Shown here: piece by piece, positions 25,247-38,030 of the stretch
Layout: each line of letters starts with the position of its first letter
Numbering within the stretch: the stretch's first letter is position 1
Source of the DNA: Laguncularia racemosa
Taxonomy: Eukaryota > Streptophyta > Magnoliopsida > Myrtales > Combretaceae
DNA length: 64,000 bases
Assembly (NCBI GenBank): GCA_037954665.1
Contig: JBBMOL010000023.1
Coordinates: forward strand, 6,572,001-6,636,000
Direction of reading: 5' to 3'
The notes under the pieces: model-generated
The model's input: the letters and a program-made list of their open reading frames with translations, nothing else
Databases searched by the model: none
Told to the model about the DNA's origin: nothing
Made by a program: the position numbers and the translations under genes

Positions 25247-26749
25247 TGCTGAGATAGATGTCCTTATTTTTCACGCGGTGGTTTGATAATATGTGTATTA
25301 TTCACGGTTTGTATAGTTTTGTATCTAAAATGACAGGTAGTACTCGTGCTATGTCTCATCTTTCCTTTCTCTTGTATTTGAATTCTCTTGGTTAGCTTTG
25401 TTGACTTTCTTGAATTGATTCAAATTGATTTGATATTGTTTTGATCTACAACGATCAAGAATATTGCTACGGAAGACCATACAAACATGAACTGTGTTTT
25501 CACACTCTTTGCAAGTAACTATCCCGTGTTTTTCCTTTATGAAGATACATGACTAAGTTGTGCTCCGTAATGTAATTGTTGATGCATTGCGCCACACATA
25601 CCCGAAAACACTTTTTCCTTTCACTTCTTTTCTCTCACGTACCATAAGTCAGATCGAAAGCGCAAAAAATACAGAATTGGATTGTAGACGTTTGTTTATT
25701 TGATTTTTGATTTGGGACCTTTTCAAAAGAGAAGTGAAAAGAAGAACTGTCGGGTACTTACAAGCTCACGTGCATGGCATGTTGTTCTTTTTCGACATTA
25801 GTTATTACCCTAATATTTACATTACTGAGTACAATTTGGGTTATGTTTATTAACACCAGTTAGTAAGTGCGTTATTGTGAAAACACAGGTCTTATTATTT
25901 TATAAGTTTCCATGTTTCTTAAACTTCCATCTTCTTCATGCTAGTTTACTATTGGACTCTGAAACTATGATAATGTACTTTTCGGATCCGGTGTTCCAAT
26001 CATGAAAACCATCTCCCAATAAGATTTTGCCTAGGAAGACATAATAATAGATGCCATGAATTTCTCACAATAATAGTGATTAATCTCCCTTCCCATGTCT
26101 CGTCTGACCTTAACATACACATCTATTGGTAACGGTCATTTTCTTTTGGCACCTATAACGTTCCACGTTGTTGGCATTGAGCTTAATTCAATCAATGATT
26201 AAACCAGACGCAAATTCTGCATGATTATGATTCCGTATGAGGGTCAAAGATTATATGTGGATTTGAATATTGCCATACATCCTCAAGGACTTTGTCAAAT
26301 GGGGAATCTTGAAGGTAAAAACTGCATTAAGTTACGTTATTCCGCCTTCTAAGGGTGAGCTTCAAATAAAACCGCAAGTAAATTTGATTGAATGTGCTGG
26401 AAGAGTAAAGGTTCGAGATTAAAAATGAGTTATGTTAAATCCATTGAAGTACATCAAATTTTTGGGTAGATGTTGAACAAAGGAGTATGAATTACAGGGG
26501 CTAACAATACAAGCAAAATTGTATGGAAGTATTCGTTGAAGTAAGTTAAACTCTAAAGATACTATTCTAAGGACTTCTTTAAGAAAAAAATTAGAAATGC
26601 ATCTTTTGTTTGTTTTGTGTCGATGTTCAGGTTGAAGGACTTTATTTTTTTGGGTATTTCATTTTTTTTTTTTAACCAAACTGGAGCTTTGAATGGTCAC
26701 TCGAGGTGACCGTTATGTCATTTTCGATTTGCCTAGGGAATAGTGGTTA
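25247..26749. other. 3' flank of the secreted-protein gene, no further gene
   Basis: The first few hundred bases should contain the 3' UTR. The rest is AT-rich with no open frame of interest. It ends at the target duplication of the solo LTR. Confidence 0.5.
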
Positions 26750-26987
26750 TTTAGTGTAAACACTCTATTTTTGTCCTAATAATCAATAATAATCAATTTT
26801 TAATTTTTTTTTATTTTTTTAATTTAATAAAAATAGAAAAAATACATTAATTTTGGAAAATAATTGTAAAAATAGTAATAAAAGGGATTAAATAATTTTT
26901 ACAAATTTTTGAAATTTAAAAAATACAAAAATAATAAAAAATCGTATTGCATATATGCAAATTGCGAAAAAAAAAAAAAAAGAATAG

Positions 26988-27085
26988 GTAGGCTAGCCCA
27001 GCTGGTCCGAACCATAGCTTAAGGCGCAAGGGAAGGGGCTCGGTCAGGCGTTCGAAACTCGGGGGAAGCAGATTCCGCGTTTTGC
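26988..27085 (+). other. tRNA-like module with A and B boxes inside the solo LTR
   Basis: TAGCCCAGCTGG at 26994-27005 matches a pol III A box. GCGTTCGAAACTC at about 27048-27060 matches a B box. Their separation of about 45 bases is tRNA-like. No proper acceptor stem or anticodon arm can be drawn, so it is not a functional tRNA. It may be a SINE head or a tRNA-derived part of the LTR. Confidence 0.5.
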
Positions 27086-27400
27086 CTGTTTTTTCTTTTT
27101 GCCCAAGACACGTGTCAGCTTGTGATTAGACAGAGGGAGCGCACGTGCCGGGCACGTGATCATCTTCAACCTTTGTCCGAGATTGTCGTTGGTGGGAAAA
27201 AATCGAATTTCGGCCATTTTGATTCAATTTTTTGCACAAATCCAACAGATCTTTAACTGAAATAGGATAAACATCATCAAATTGGAATCAAATCGCAACA
27301 AATCGAAGGATTTACACAAATCGGAGATGGGTTTTTCAACCGAAATCCGATTTGTCCCAATTGGAGGAAATCCGAGCTTATCCAACTCAATTTCTTACGT

Positions 27401-27410
27401 CTATAAATAG
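27401..27410 (+). promoter_or_regulatory. TATA box of the solo LTR
   Basis: CTATAAATAG lies about 650 bases into the LTR and is followed by a GC-richer stretch, the usual U3/R arrangement of an LTR promoter. Confidence 0.6.
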
Positions 27411-28741
27411 GAATCGAGGGGAGGAAGCAGAATCACGGATCAAAAGTGAGAAAAGAGAGAAACTAAGTGAGATTGGAGCTTCGCCGAAGTTCCCCGAGTC
27501 GCGATCGCCGATCAAGCCTCGAACCGCCACCAGGAGGCTTTTTGGAGAAATCTTCCACTACAATTGAGTTCCTTACCCCCGAAAACCTAGGAAACGACAC
27601 CTCAACCTCCTCGAAAAGCCGCCGGAACGCCGTCAACGAGCACCTCCAGCCGTTGTGACCGATCGACCCGACCGACCCGACCCGCGCATTGACCCGGATC
27701 CAGGTAAGTCGGATTTTTTTATTTTTTGATTATTTATTTATTTAGTTATTTTATTTATTTTTTCAAATTTATTTATTTATCTATATGTTATTTATAATTC
27801 AAAAAAATAGAAAAATATTAGAATTTAGATTAGTTTTTTGGGATTTAATTTAGGACGAATAATAGAAAATAATAATAAAAATAAAAAATTATAAAATATA
27901 AAAATAATAAAAAAATGATAAAGATATATTAGAAAAAAATGATAAAATTTAGATTTTTAGTTTAGAATAGATAAATAATATAAGAAAAAAAATTTAATAG
28001 AAATTAGTAAAAGTTAATAAAAAATTAATAAAAATTTATAATAATAGAGGTGAGTTGAAAAATAGGGAAATAAAATTTTTTATCATTTAGAAAAATCCTT
28101 TTTTAAAATAAATCCAAAATTGGTTTTTTTTCCTTAAAATCATTATTTTTTTCAAAAAATCAAATGATCAAGCTTAGGCTTAGATTTTTCCAGAAAAAAA
28201 ATACTAAAATGATAAGAACGTAAACCAAAAGTAATTTCATAATTAAAATTCACAAACACATTAAAGTTTTTCAGGAAAAGCGAACTACGACCCATTTGAT
28301 CCTGAATAGCAGGTATGTAGACACTCGTTTAGGACAACTCTAAAAAGAATAAAAAATCATTTTCTTATAATAACTTATTCAAAAACACAATAAAAAGATA
28401 ACAAAAAATAAAATAAAAGGCATTAGAATGAGGTTTTGATTTCGAGAGAATAGGGTGGTAACTTTAGGGTTTTAATAGGTTAGCCTCCAAGTCCAGTAAT
28501 TCTGATCTTCCATTTCCTCTTTTACAAAAACGAAAAAAGGAAATCTCGCTGACTAGTAGTCCAAATTAGGATTAATCTACCAAATTAGTCCTAATTCAAT
28601 CTTTCCCAACCACAGTTGGGTGGCGACTCCAAAATAAAAATAAAATTCCTAACTCAAGTCGAGGGTTTACATTAGATGAGCATAGGGTCTAGTATAGATC
28701 GGATTAAGAATGGAAAATAAAAAATTAGACTCGACATTTAG

Positions 28742-30192
28742 CACCGAAAATATCACTCTTGAAACCCAAATGAGAGATACATGTATGCAACTAATTTTTT
28801 GACAGCTTCTAACTGTTTAGAATCTTCAATTGTCAGGTATACCTTACCTTGTCTCTTGGGGTTCCCCAAGGATTTTTGGATGTGATACCACATCTTCCGT
28901 CCAATAGATTCTTGAGTGCTCACCATTTACTTTTACCTCAAGGATACTCTTTTTTTCTTTTTATTTTTTCCAGCATCCCCAACCCCAACCTCTTCCCCAC
29001 CACCATTAGCACCCCCCTCCAAACCAACCCAAGTAAGGTATTCATGTCTCCTTTGAGGGTCATTATTCATGCTAGCTTGAGTAATCCAAATAGTCCTTTT
29101 TCGCTCTTCAAACGTGGTGTTTCTTTATACTAAACTGTCCACTTGTAACAGGCTTCAAGCCTTCACATACGCATGTCCATGTGTTTCTCTTTCCTAAGCC
29201 CAGCAATATCTAACTAGCAACATATGCCCCCATATTTCATAGTGCCCGTAGAAATTATGATGTTATATTTAATCATCTCGCCTTACTGTCTAAAAGGCAT
29301 GCCATTTCAAATTTGTGCATTTTCTAAAAAGAGCTTTCCTCTATTATTCTATCCCCATTATTTTGTTTTATGAGGGAATCTTAGAGTTGTATCTTTTTAA
29401 ATATACTATATCTATATAATCCGATTAACTTTATCTTTTCGAGCTTTACTTTCTTTTTTTCTCATAATTTTGTGATCCTTCTAAGCATAAACCCACTTCT
29501 TGCAAAATATACGCCCAACTTCCATTTATTTTCCCAAACTCTCTAAATTCAACAATGCCACCCAAAAACTCAAAGTTCACTAAATTTTCTAAGAAATCAA
29601 GCAGTGAGAGGCGTGTCATGACCAGTATGGAATGTGCAAGCCACTCCATCTTCGTTAGTGACACTGATCTCCTTGTGTAAGCCTAGTTTAGATGTTTTAT
29701 GTGGAGACATGAACTCATATCAGACCTCGCGTTAAAGAGCTGATTGAGGAAGAGGGAAAGACATGGGAAGGGTTAATTTATAGAGGGTACCCCTAGTCTT
29801 ATGAGGCTTCTCTTTGTGGATATGGCCGATATGGTGGTGAAGAAGACCCCTTCTTGCTGGCCTGCTAAGGACATCAATGGTATTCTTGCTTCAAGTCACA
29901 ACTCTAGTAAGATTTTAAGATTTTTGGGTAAGACCTCCTATTCGACGTCGTGAAAGGTTGTTTCACGTTCTCTTGTCCCTTGGTGGCAGCTTTTGAGTTT
30001 CGGGACACTTGCCTTTGCTTTCTCTTTAGAAAGGGTACCATGACCATCATTATATATGGCATCGGTTTCCTAGGTAAACTTTGCAACAAAGAAGACATCA
30101 TCTACACCTCGACGTCAAAACACATGACGGACTTCAATGTCCATAAAAGTTACTTTGGGGTCATTAGCCTATACATGCTGAAAGTGAGAAAT
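28742..30192 (+). other. Degenerate repeat-derived sequence, possible transposon coding scrap
   Basis: Between 29555 and 29890 the plus strand can be read, with stops and shifts, as a charged helical protein starting MPPKNSKFTK. It resembles the putative plant transposon protein domain often found in gypsy-rich DNA. The open frame 28849-29133 is Pro/Ser/Phe-rich and unrecognised. The next element inserted at 30193. Confidence 0.25.
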
Positions 30193-30872
30193 TGATGGGA
30201 TCAAACCAATGCATCTACGCGACCCATAATAAAAGCGAGAGCCAAAGGATTACAGAACTTAGCATCGAGAATACTTTTTGAACGATTAGAACCCGAAAAC
30301 ATTTGCATAGTGTCTTCATTTACTTTTTATAATTGTTTTGTATTTAATTAGGTACATTTGTCGGTATTACAAGACGGCGAGCAAACACACTAGCGTTTGG
30401 TTTGCGGGTGATTCACGAACCTAAAAGAATCAACAAAAATCAGCCTTGTATTATGCTCAATTGACCAAGGAGAGCTTTAAGAAGCCACCCCTATGTAGCT
30501 ATTTTTCTTTTGTTGTTTTCCATATTTAGGACAAGTATAAATACTTGTAAAAAGACAACACAAAAAGACTTCTGAACAATCATTTGCAGCTGCTATTTTT
30601 CACGTGGAAAGGGGAGCACTCTTCTCTTCCATTTTGACTCTTATCAATTTCTATTTAGAGATCGTGGTGAGTGGGTTTGAATTGTTGTGAGTTACATCAT
30701 CAATTGCAAGTCATTCCTAATTTCAACTAGTGTGTTATATCTGGTAAGGAATTAGGAGCTTCATTTCATTCTTGTTTCACATCAATTAAGCTTCACGCCA
30801 ATTTTGATTGCACAATTACTTAATTGAATCTTCAATTAGGATTGTTAATTGGAATTGGATTTTAGCATATTA
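30193..30872 (+). repeat. 5' LTR of the gypsy element
   Basis: It begins TGATGGGATCAAACC. Its last bases are CATATTA where the 3' LTR has CATATCA, so the canonical CA end has become TA by a C-to-T change. A TATA-like AGTATAAATAC lies near 30534. The first about 60 bases are homologous to the end of the pol frame. Confidence 0.85.
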
Positions 30873-30877
30873 TATTT

Positions 30878-30890
30878 TGATATCAGAGCT
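30878..30890 (+). other. Primer binding site of the gypsy element
   Basis: TGATATCAGAGCT is one base from the initiator tRNA-Met-complementary TGGTATCAGAGCT; the difference is a G-to-A change. Confidence 0.7.
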
Positions 30891-31455
30891 ACGGTTTGAG
30901 GAAGGGAATTACACGTGGGAATCATGATTTTTAATTTGGGAATTTAGGGTTCTTGTTGTGCCATTTAGCAATTATTGTTGTGTGTAGTGAAATTAAGGAA
31001 TAGTGTTTAGTTGTGTCGTGGCTACATTAGACTTAGTGGATTGAAGTTGAGGAAATTAGATCTAGGGTTCTTGCTGTGAGTTACTTACGTGGAAGGTTGG
31101 AGATTTACTTCAATTGATTCCATAATTGTGAACTTGTGTAGTAATTATTCTTTAATTTTCTTTGATTGCAATGTTGACTTAAGTAATTGAGGAAATTTTG
31201 CCGTAGGACGTGTGTAGTGCCGTGAGTGCATGTGGTGCCGTGAGGTGTGTTGAGCCGTGATTAAGTGTGTGTTGTGTCTTGAAGTGTGTTGTACCGTGAG
31301 AGTGTGTGTTGCATCGTAGGTGTGTGTGAGTTGTACCTTGAAGTGTTTGCATGTGTGTCATGAAGAGTGTATTTGGGTTGAAGGAATTGGTGTTGTGGAG
31401 GTGTGATTATTAAAGAAAAAAGGGAAAGAATTTGTCAAAGTTTAATTCAACAACC

Positions 31456-32596
31456 ATGTCGAATGATAGTATGAATGGGAGAATTGGTGATGAGACCAAT
31501 AGTCAGGTTGTAGAAGGAGGTTAGAAATGTCGTGCTGTAGGTGGAAGAAGAACTTTAGAAGAACAATTGCAGGATCTTACCACAATTGTTGCTACACTAG
31601 CAACACAGGTTGATTAACTGACATTACCACAACCACCAGTGGCAAATCCATAGGCACCCTTGCCTCAAGTAGCCCCTAATAATGCACGTAGGGAAGGAGC
31701 AGTTGAAGAAAATAGGGGTAGAAGAGTAGGAGGAGATTATCATGCTTTTCAGGAGGAAATGGATGATAACTTTGAGGATGAACCTTATCCTAACCGTGAG
31801 TTCAGGCTGCCTTAGGGTTTGGAATATGTAAAGTTGTAGATGCCTTCATTTGCTAGAAGGGGTTCTACAGAGGATTATCTAGACTGGGAAGATAAGATAG
31901 AGGGCCTTTTTTAGTGTTATGAAATTAATGATCACACTCGGGTTCGTCTCGCAGCAGTAGAGTTTACAGGATATGTTGCATTATGGTAGAAAAACCTTGT
32001 AGCTAGTAGATGAAGGGATGGTGATGTTGAGATCCGTACTTAACAAGAAATGAAATGGGTTATGAGGAGGATGTTTATACTAGAGCACTACAAACAAGAG
32101 TTATTCATGTATCTGCAGACATTGAGGCAGGGAGGCAAAATTGTTGATGAATATGTACAAATGTTTAAGACACTGATGATCAAATGTGGGTTAGTCGAGC
32201 AACAAGTATAGAACCTCTACAAAATTGTATGGTTCTGAGGGCAAACAAGTTGATAGAGGGGGATACAGTAGAAATATGGAAAAGAATGTAGTAGTGCTAG
32301 ATAATAGAGGGGAGAAAGAATTAGCAAGGAAAGGAAAAACAGTTGCAGAGAATGATAATAAACAGGTTGTAGCTGTGACATCAGGAGGACAAAACCGCCA
32401 GGTTAAATGCTTTAAATGTTTGGGTTTTAGATACATGGTTGCTCGGTGTCTAAACATAAAGGTTATGACTACTATAGAGGTTGAGAGTGAGGAAGACAAG
32501 GAAGACATACTCGAGACCACAGATCTGTCAGTTGTATTAGACGAGTATTATGGTGATGCAGATGCTGAAGTACATGAGGATAAGGGGAATAATTAG
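31456..32596 (+). pseudogene. gag of the gypsy element
   Basis: The ATG at 31456 (MSNDSMNGRI) opens a gypsy gag with a helical N-terminus, the retrotransposon_gag region (YEINDHTRVRLAAVEF near 31920) and a zinc knuckle near 32408. In the knuckle the conserved His is Tyr (CFKCLGFRYMVARC), which would abolish zinc binding. Eight or so in-frame stops occur before 32220, almost all TAG or TAA where Gln or Trp is expected, and a frameshift lies near 32200. The gene is dead. Confidence 0.8.
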
Positions 32597-32640
32597 TATT
32601 TGTCCATTAATGTACTGTGCAAAGTGATTACTACCTTCCT

Positions 32641-35600
32641 ACTAATGAGGATGAGTAGAGGGAAAATTTATTTCACATCTCTTATAGGGTCCAAGGTAAT
32701 CCATGTGCTCTTATTATTGATGGAGGTAGTTGTACTAATATTGTGGCTGCTTTATTAGTGACTAAAAAGAAACTAGTTACAACCTTATATCCCAAGCCCT
32801 ATAAACTACATTGGTTAAGTGAATAGGGTAGTATATATGTCACTCAAAGGGCTAAGGTTCCTTTCAGCATAGGAGATAAGTATCGTGATGAGATTATTTG
32901 TAACATTCTTCCTATGTGTGCATCCCATATATTACTTGGCAGGCTTTGGTTGTATGATAAGAGAGTATTATATGATGGCTTTAGGAACATTTATGTGTTC
33001 TAGAAAGAGGGTAAGCGTATAGTGTTGAACCCCATGTCACCTTTTGAGGTATAAGAGGCATAGAGGCAAATAAATAAGGTTGGAAAGAAGAAGACATTAT
33101 TGGTGGGACAATATGAATTGGAGGAGGCCATAGAAGATGAGAGGCCAGTGTATCTATTGTAGATGAGACATGCATTAGAGGTAGATAGGTGTGAACAGTT
33201 ACCCCTTGTGGTAACTTAAGTGTTGGATGAGTACAAAGATCTATTTATAGATGAATTACCTAAGGGATTACCACCTTTGAGAGGCATTGAACATGTCATT
33301 GATTTTCAGCTTGGATAAGTTTTACCAAATCAACCTGCATATCGCATGAATCATGAAGAGGTTAAAGAATTGAAGCATCAGGCGAATGAATTGGTAGAAT
33401 GGGGTTTTGTCAAGGAGAGTATCAGTCTTTATGTTGTTCCTACCATTCTTGTTCCTAAGAAGGGTGGCACATGGAGGATGTACATTGATAGCAGAGCCAT
33501 CAACAAAATCACCATCAAATATAGGTATCCCATTCTTAGACTTGATGATATGTTAGATGAGCTACATAGTACATAGGTATTCTCCAAGGTGGATCTTAAA
33601 AGCGAGTATCACCAAATTCGAATAAGGGAAGGAGATGAGTAGAAGACCGCTTTTAAAACACGCCATAAGTTATATAAGTGGATGGTCATGCCATTCAGTC
33701 TGACTAATGCCCTTAGTACTTTTATTAGGCTAATGAATCATGTAATGAAGGAATTTTTAGGCAAATTTATTGTTGTTTATTTTGATGACATTTTGATTTA
33801 CAGTAAAAACCTGAAAAATCATGTGGAACATTTACAAGTCGTGTTTTCAGTATTGAAGGAGCAACAACTGTATGCAAATCTCAAGAAGTGTTCTTTCTAT
33901 CAAACTAAGGTAACATTTCTTGGATTTATTATGATTGATTCTGGAGTTAGGGTAGATGAAGAAACAGTGAGGGCTATTAGGGATTGGCCAACACTAAAAT
34001 CAGTTGCTGAGGTAAGGAGATTTCATGGACTGGCTTCATTCTATAGATGTTTTGTCAATAATTTTAGTAGCATTGACAAAGAAGAATGTTCCTTTTGTTT
34101 GGGGAGAACAAACCTAAAATAGTTTTGAGGAGGTGAAAACAAAACTAACTAGTGCTCCAGTGTTAGTTTTACCTGATTTTGACAGAATTTTGAATTGGAG
34201 TGTGATGCCTCAAGGGTAGGGATTGGTGCTGTGTTGATGTAGGATAAGAAGCCCATTGCTTATTTTAGTGAAAAATTGAGTGTTGCACCTTTAAACTACT
34301 CAATATATGATAAGGAGTTATATTCCTTAATGAGGGTGTTGATGACATGGCAACATTATCTTCTTCTTAAAGAGTTCATTATTTATATAGATCATGAGTC
34401 ACTGAAACACTTCAGAGGTCAGCAACATCTGTTAAAACGTCAAGCCAAATTGGTAGAGTTTTTCCTATGTGATTAAGTATAAGAAGAGAAGCATAAATGT
34501 TGTAGCTGACACCTTATCACGCAGGTATGTACTTATCACCTCTTTACAATCAAAACTGCTTGGGTTTGAATTGATGAAGGAATAGTATTTGCATGATGAG
34601 TTCCTAAAATTAATTGTTGAGAGATGTTCTTAAGGAAAGAAAATTGATGGGTATTATATGATAGATGAAGGCAGAAAAATTATGTATACCCTATGGGTTT
34701 GTTAAAGAGTTATTGGTGAGGGAAGCTCATGCTAGACGATTATCTGGTCATTTTAGTGAAAATAGAACTTTGGAGTTGTTGAAGGAGCATTTTTACTGGA
34801 GGGGTATGGTGAAGGATGTCCACAAGGTATTGGAAATGTGTGGTGTCTGTAAGAGGGCAAAGGGAAAGAAAGGAGTTTAGGGTGAATATATGTCTTTGCC
34901 TCTACCTACACAATCTTAGACTGATGTTAATATGGATTTAATTTTGGATTTACCTAGGACATAGAGAGGAAAGGATTCCATTATGGTTGTCATTGATCAC
35001 TTCAGCAAAATGTCACATTTTGTGCCTTGCCACAAAATAGATGACACACTTATTATAGCTAACCTTTTGTGTAGGAAATTGTAAAACTACATGGTGTTCC
35101 ACATAGCATAGTGTTTGACAGAGACACTGAGTTTCTTAGCTTTTTCTAGAAGACACTATGGAAAAGACTTGGTACTAAACTCATGTATAGTACCTCGTGC
35201 CATCCCCACACAGACGATCAAGCGGAGGTTATTAATCGTACTTTTGGTACCTTACTAAGAGAAACTTACTGATTGGGACTTGTGTCTCCCTATTGTTGAG
35301 TTCACTTATAATAAGTTAACTCATAGTTCAACTAGTAAGTCTCCCATTGAAGTTGTGTATGGCTATAATCTTACTCTTCCATTGGATTTAATAGCTAATC
35401 CAGCAAAAAAGGAAGAAAGCTTGAGTGGAGTAGAATGAGCTAAGGAGATTCAGAAACTTCATCATAAGGTTTTTGAACATCTTTAGAAAACTCAGGAACA
35501 ACATAAACTTCAGAGCAACAAAAACAAAAAAACCAAAATTTATAATCTAGGTGATTTAGTCTGGATTAATCTCAGTGAAGGCAGATTTCCTTACAAGAAG

Positions 35601-35863
35601 TCACAAAAACTTTCACCCAAAGCAGATGGACCTTTCAAAGTTATAAAGCGCATCAATAACAATGCATATAGGTTAGAATTGCCAGGAAGATACGGCATCT
35701 CTGCTACATTTAATGTTGCAAATCTATCACCTTATGTACTAGATGATATTCATCGAGACCTATCAGATTTGAGGGCAAATCTTTTACAGGCCCAAGGAGA
35801 TAATGATAATCAAACCAATGCATCTACAAGGCCCATAACAAAAGCGAGAGCCATATGACTACA
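32641..35863 (+). pseudogene. pol of the gypsy element (protease, RT, RNase H, integrase)
   Basis: Protease is near 32700 with IDGGS in place of the usual D-S/T-G triad. Reverse transcriptase runs from about 33340 to 34120 with the catalytic YFDDILIYS at about 33778. RNase H phrases are near 34200-34460. The integrase H2C2 site is at 34665-34880 with two His and two Cys in place, followed by a core including NMDLILDLP and a [13 protein letters not shown] segment near 35198. At least 10 in-frame stops, mostly TAG, and several frameshifts interrupt it. The frame's end overlaps the 3' LTR start by about 60 bases. Confidence 0.82.
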
Positions 35864-36484
35864 GAACTTAGCATCGAGAATATTTTTTGAACAATTGGAA
35901 CCCGAAGACATTCGCATAGTGTCTTCATTTACTTTATATAATTGTTTTGTATTTAATCAGGTACATCTATAGGTATTACAAAACGGCGAGCAAACACACT
36001 AGTGCTTGGTTTGTGGGTGATCCACAGACCTAAATGAATCAATAAAAACCGGCCTTGCATTGTGCTTAACTAATCGAGGAGAGCTTTAAGAACCAACCCC
36101 TATGTAGCTATTTTCCTTTTGTTATTTTCCCTATTTAGGACAAGTATAAATAATACTCGTAAAAAGACAACACAAAGGGACTTTTGAATAATCATTTGCA
36201 GCTGCTATTTTTCACATGGAAAGGGGAGCACTCTTCTCTTCTATTTTGACTCTTATCAGTTTCTGTTTAGGGATTGTGGCAAGTGGGCTTGAATTGTTGT
36301 GAGTTACATCATTAATTGCAAGTCATTCCTAATTTCAATTAGTGTGTTATATCTAGTAAGGAATTTGGAGCTTTATTTCATTCTTGTTTCATGTCAATTA
36401 GGGTTCGTGCCAATTTTGATTGCACAATTACTTAATTAAATCTTCAATTAGGACTGTTAATTGGAATTGGATTTTGACATATCA
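35804..36484 (+). repeat. 3' LTR of the gypsy element
   Basis: It begins TGATAATCAAACC after a weak purine tract CCCAAGGAGATAA and ends CATATCA. It is collinear with 30193-30872 throughout. Confidence 0.85.
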
Positions 36485-37628
36485 AGAATAAATGAATTTA
36501 GAGGAGGAATTCAAAAGTGTGGATGTTTACTCCTCCTTCACACCCAATTTAATTGCTTAATTTTGATCTAACTATGGGTCTACCAAGTCAAATCATCCGT
36601 TTGCAAAAAGGAAGAACGACAAGAAAATGGACCATATCAAGTTACCCTCAATAATTTTAAGGCATGTCTACCATTACTTGCATGGGCCTACAAGGCAATG
36701 AAGGCTCTGTAGATGGAATTTTACATACCCCCATGGCTCGCATAGTTGTGAGGAATGGCGTACTTACGAGGTTTATACACAAAGTTGAGTGAGGGTATAG
36801 TTGAGATCATGTTATGCCAATGCACATGTTACAAGTAGTTTCTATCAACTTACTAGAAAGTTTTGGAAACCCAATCTTAGGTATTCGCGAGGGCCATCAT
36901 CCATACGACCCGCCTAAGGGAAGGGAAGAGTCGAGGACTACGACCTCTGGACTCTATATTGGAAGTGCGACTGTAGCCTGGAGTACTTTCAAGATCTTAA
37001 CCTTGGTGGCAAGACACAGAAGAGACCTCGAGCTCTAGTCTGCAAGAGATCCCACTCTAGTTCCTATGTCAACAAGATCTGTTAGTCTTTTATGTTATCG
37101 ATGAACGATGGAGCAGTCTAATCCCAATCTATGCCGGATGGTTTGGGTTGATCCTGCGTGCAGCCATCCCCTTCGTATATACCCTCACCGAATCATGATC
37201 TAGTAGAGTAAGTATACTAGGGGGTAAAATCATTGCCTTCCAAAGCTTGTAGGAATTCAGGAGGAAGCTTTCAACACCATCATTTATGTTGAGATTGCCT
37301 AGTTCTATATCTGACTTCGTAGGGGTTTTGGTGCGTCTCACGGAATCAAGACTTCAAGGCTCTCTTAGGGGATGCTTGACAATGCTGTACTTTAGGAGGA
37401 GCAATTTACCTATATAAGATATTATTCCAATAGATTTATATAGAAGTGTATTTGGAAAAAAACACACACAAAAATTATACATATAATATTGGTTATTATA
37501 CATATGTAAATATTATTTTATGCACAATTTATAATTATATATTTTGGTATTATAGTCAATTTTAGGGCATTTCCAAGCTTACATATTATTATATGTACAG
37601 AGAGAGATATACATATGTTATTGCTCAA

Positions 37629-37667
<39 letters not shown>

Positions 37668-38030
37668 TATAATATGCATTACTGTTAAAATTATGAATCA
37701 ATTGTACGATTCTATGAGTTTATAATTTTTTGAAGTTTTTTATAATCAAAATAGATGAAAAATGATTTAGTTATATACTTTTAATAGAATTATAAGTTTA
37801 GATATATAATTCTATAAGTGTTTTATTATACTATTTTTATACGATTTTCAATTCTATACTCTCCAATTTTACATAGAATCATAAGTTTGACAATCATAAT
37901 AATATAAGTTATTTAGCATATTTGTATATACATGTAGTATAAGAATTTCAATATAATTCACATATATATAAGAAGTAAGACATTAAAATTAAATATATAA
38001 GGGAATATACTTCAAATTTCTCCGGCAATT
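36485..38030. other. Gene-free stretch
   Basis: 36500-37380 is of average composition and unrecognised. From 37400 it becomes extremely AT-rich with (TA)n at 37632-37663. No gene is supported. Confidence 0.45.
37632..37663. repeat. (TA)n microsatellite
   Basis: About 16 TA units. Similar TA tracts occur at 41767-41787, 42478-42504, 42596-42617 and 57616-57645. Confidence 0.95.

Larger units (their letters stand above)
26755..28736 (+). mobile_element. Solo LTR of a large gypsy element, probably Tat/Ogre-type
   Basis: It begins TGTAAACACTCTATTTTTGT and ends GACTCGACA, with a perfect 5-bp target duplication TTTAG at 26750-26754 and 28737-28741. The 1982-bp length, the start sequence and the phrase GGTGGCGACTCC near the end (28620) are reminiscent of Tat/Ogre LTRs. 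No internal region or second LTR follows, so this is a solo LTR left by unequal recombination. It holds a TATA box at 27401, a GC-rich leader with two short open frames (27352-27658) and a very AT-rich second half. Confidence 0.8.
30193..36484 (+). mobile_element. Full-length but decayed Ty3/gypsy element with both LTRs
   Basis: Direct LTRs 30193-30872 and 35804-36484 flank a primer binding site, gag, protease, reverse transcriptase, RNase H and integrase in gypsy order. The LTRs differ at many sites (clearly more than 5 percent by eye), so this is one of the older insertions. Flanking pentamers GAAAT (30188-30192) and AGAAT (36485-36489) match poorly, so a target duplication is not established. 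No chromodomain was seen at the integrase C-terminus. Confidence 0.88.

Noticed and set aside
26994..27060. A tRNA gene
   Set aside because: A and B boxes are present but no acceptor stem, anticodon stem or plausible anticodon loop can be formed, and it lies inside a repeat.
31179..31361. His/Thr-rich minus-strand frame as a peptide gene
   Set aside because: It is the reverse of a GTGTG-rich low-complexity leader of the gypsy element.
30188..36489. A target-site duplication for the gypsy element
   Set aside because: GAAAT and AGAAT agree at three of five positions, no better than chance in AT-rich DNA.
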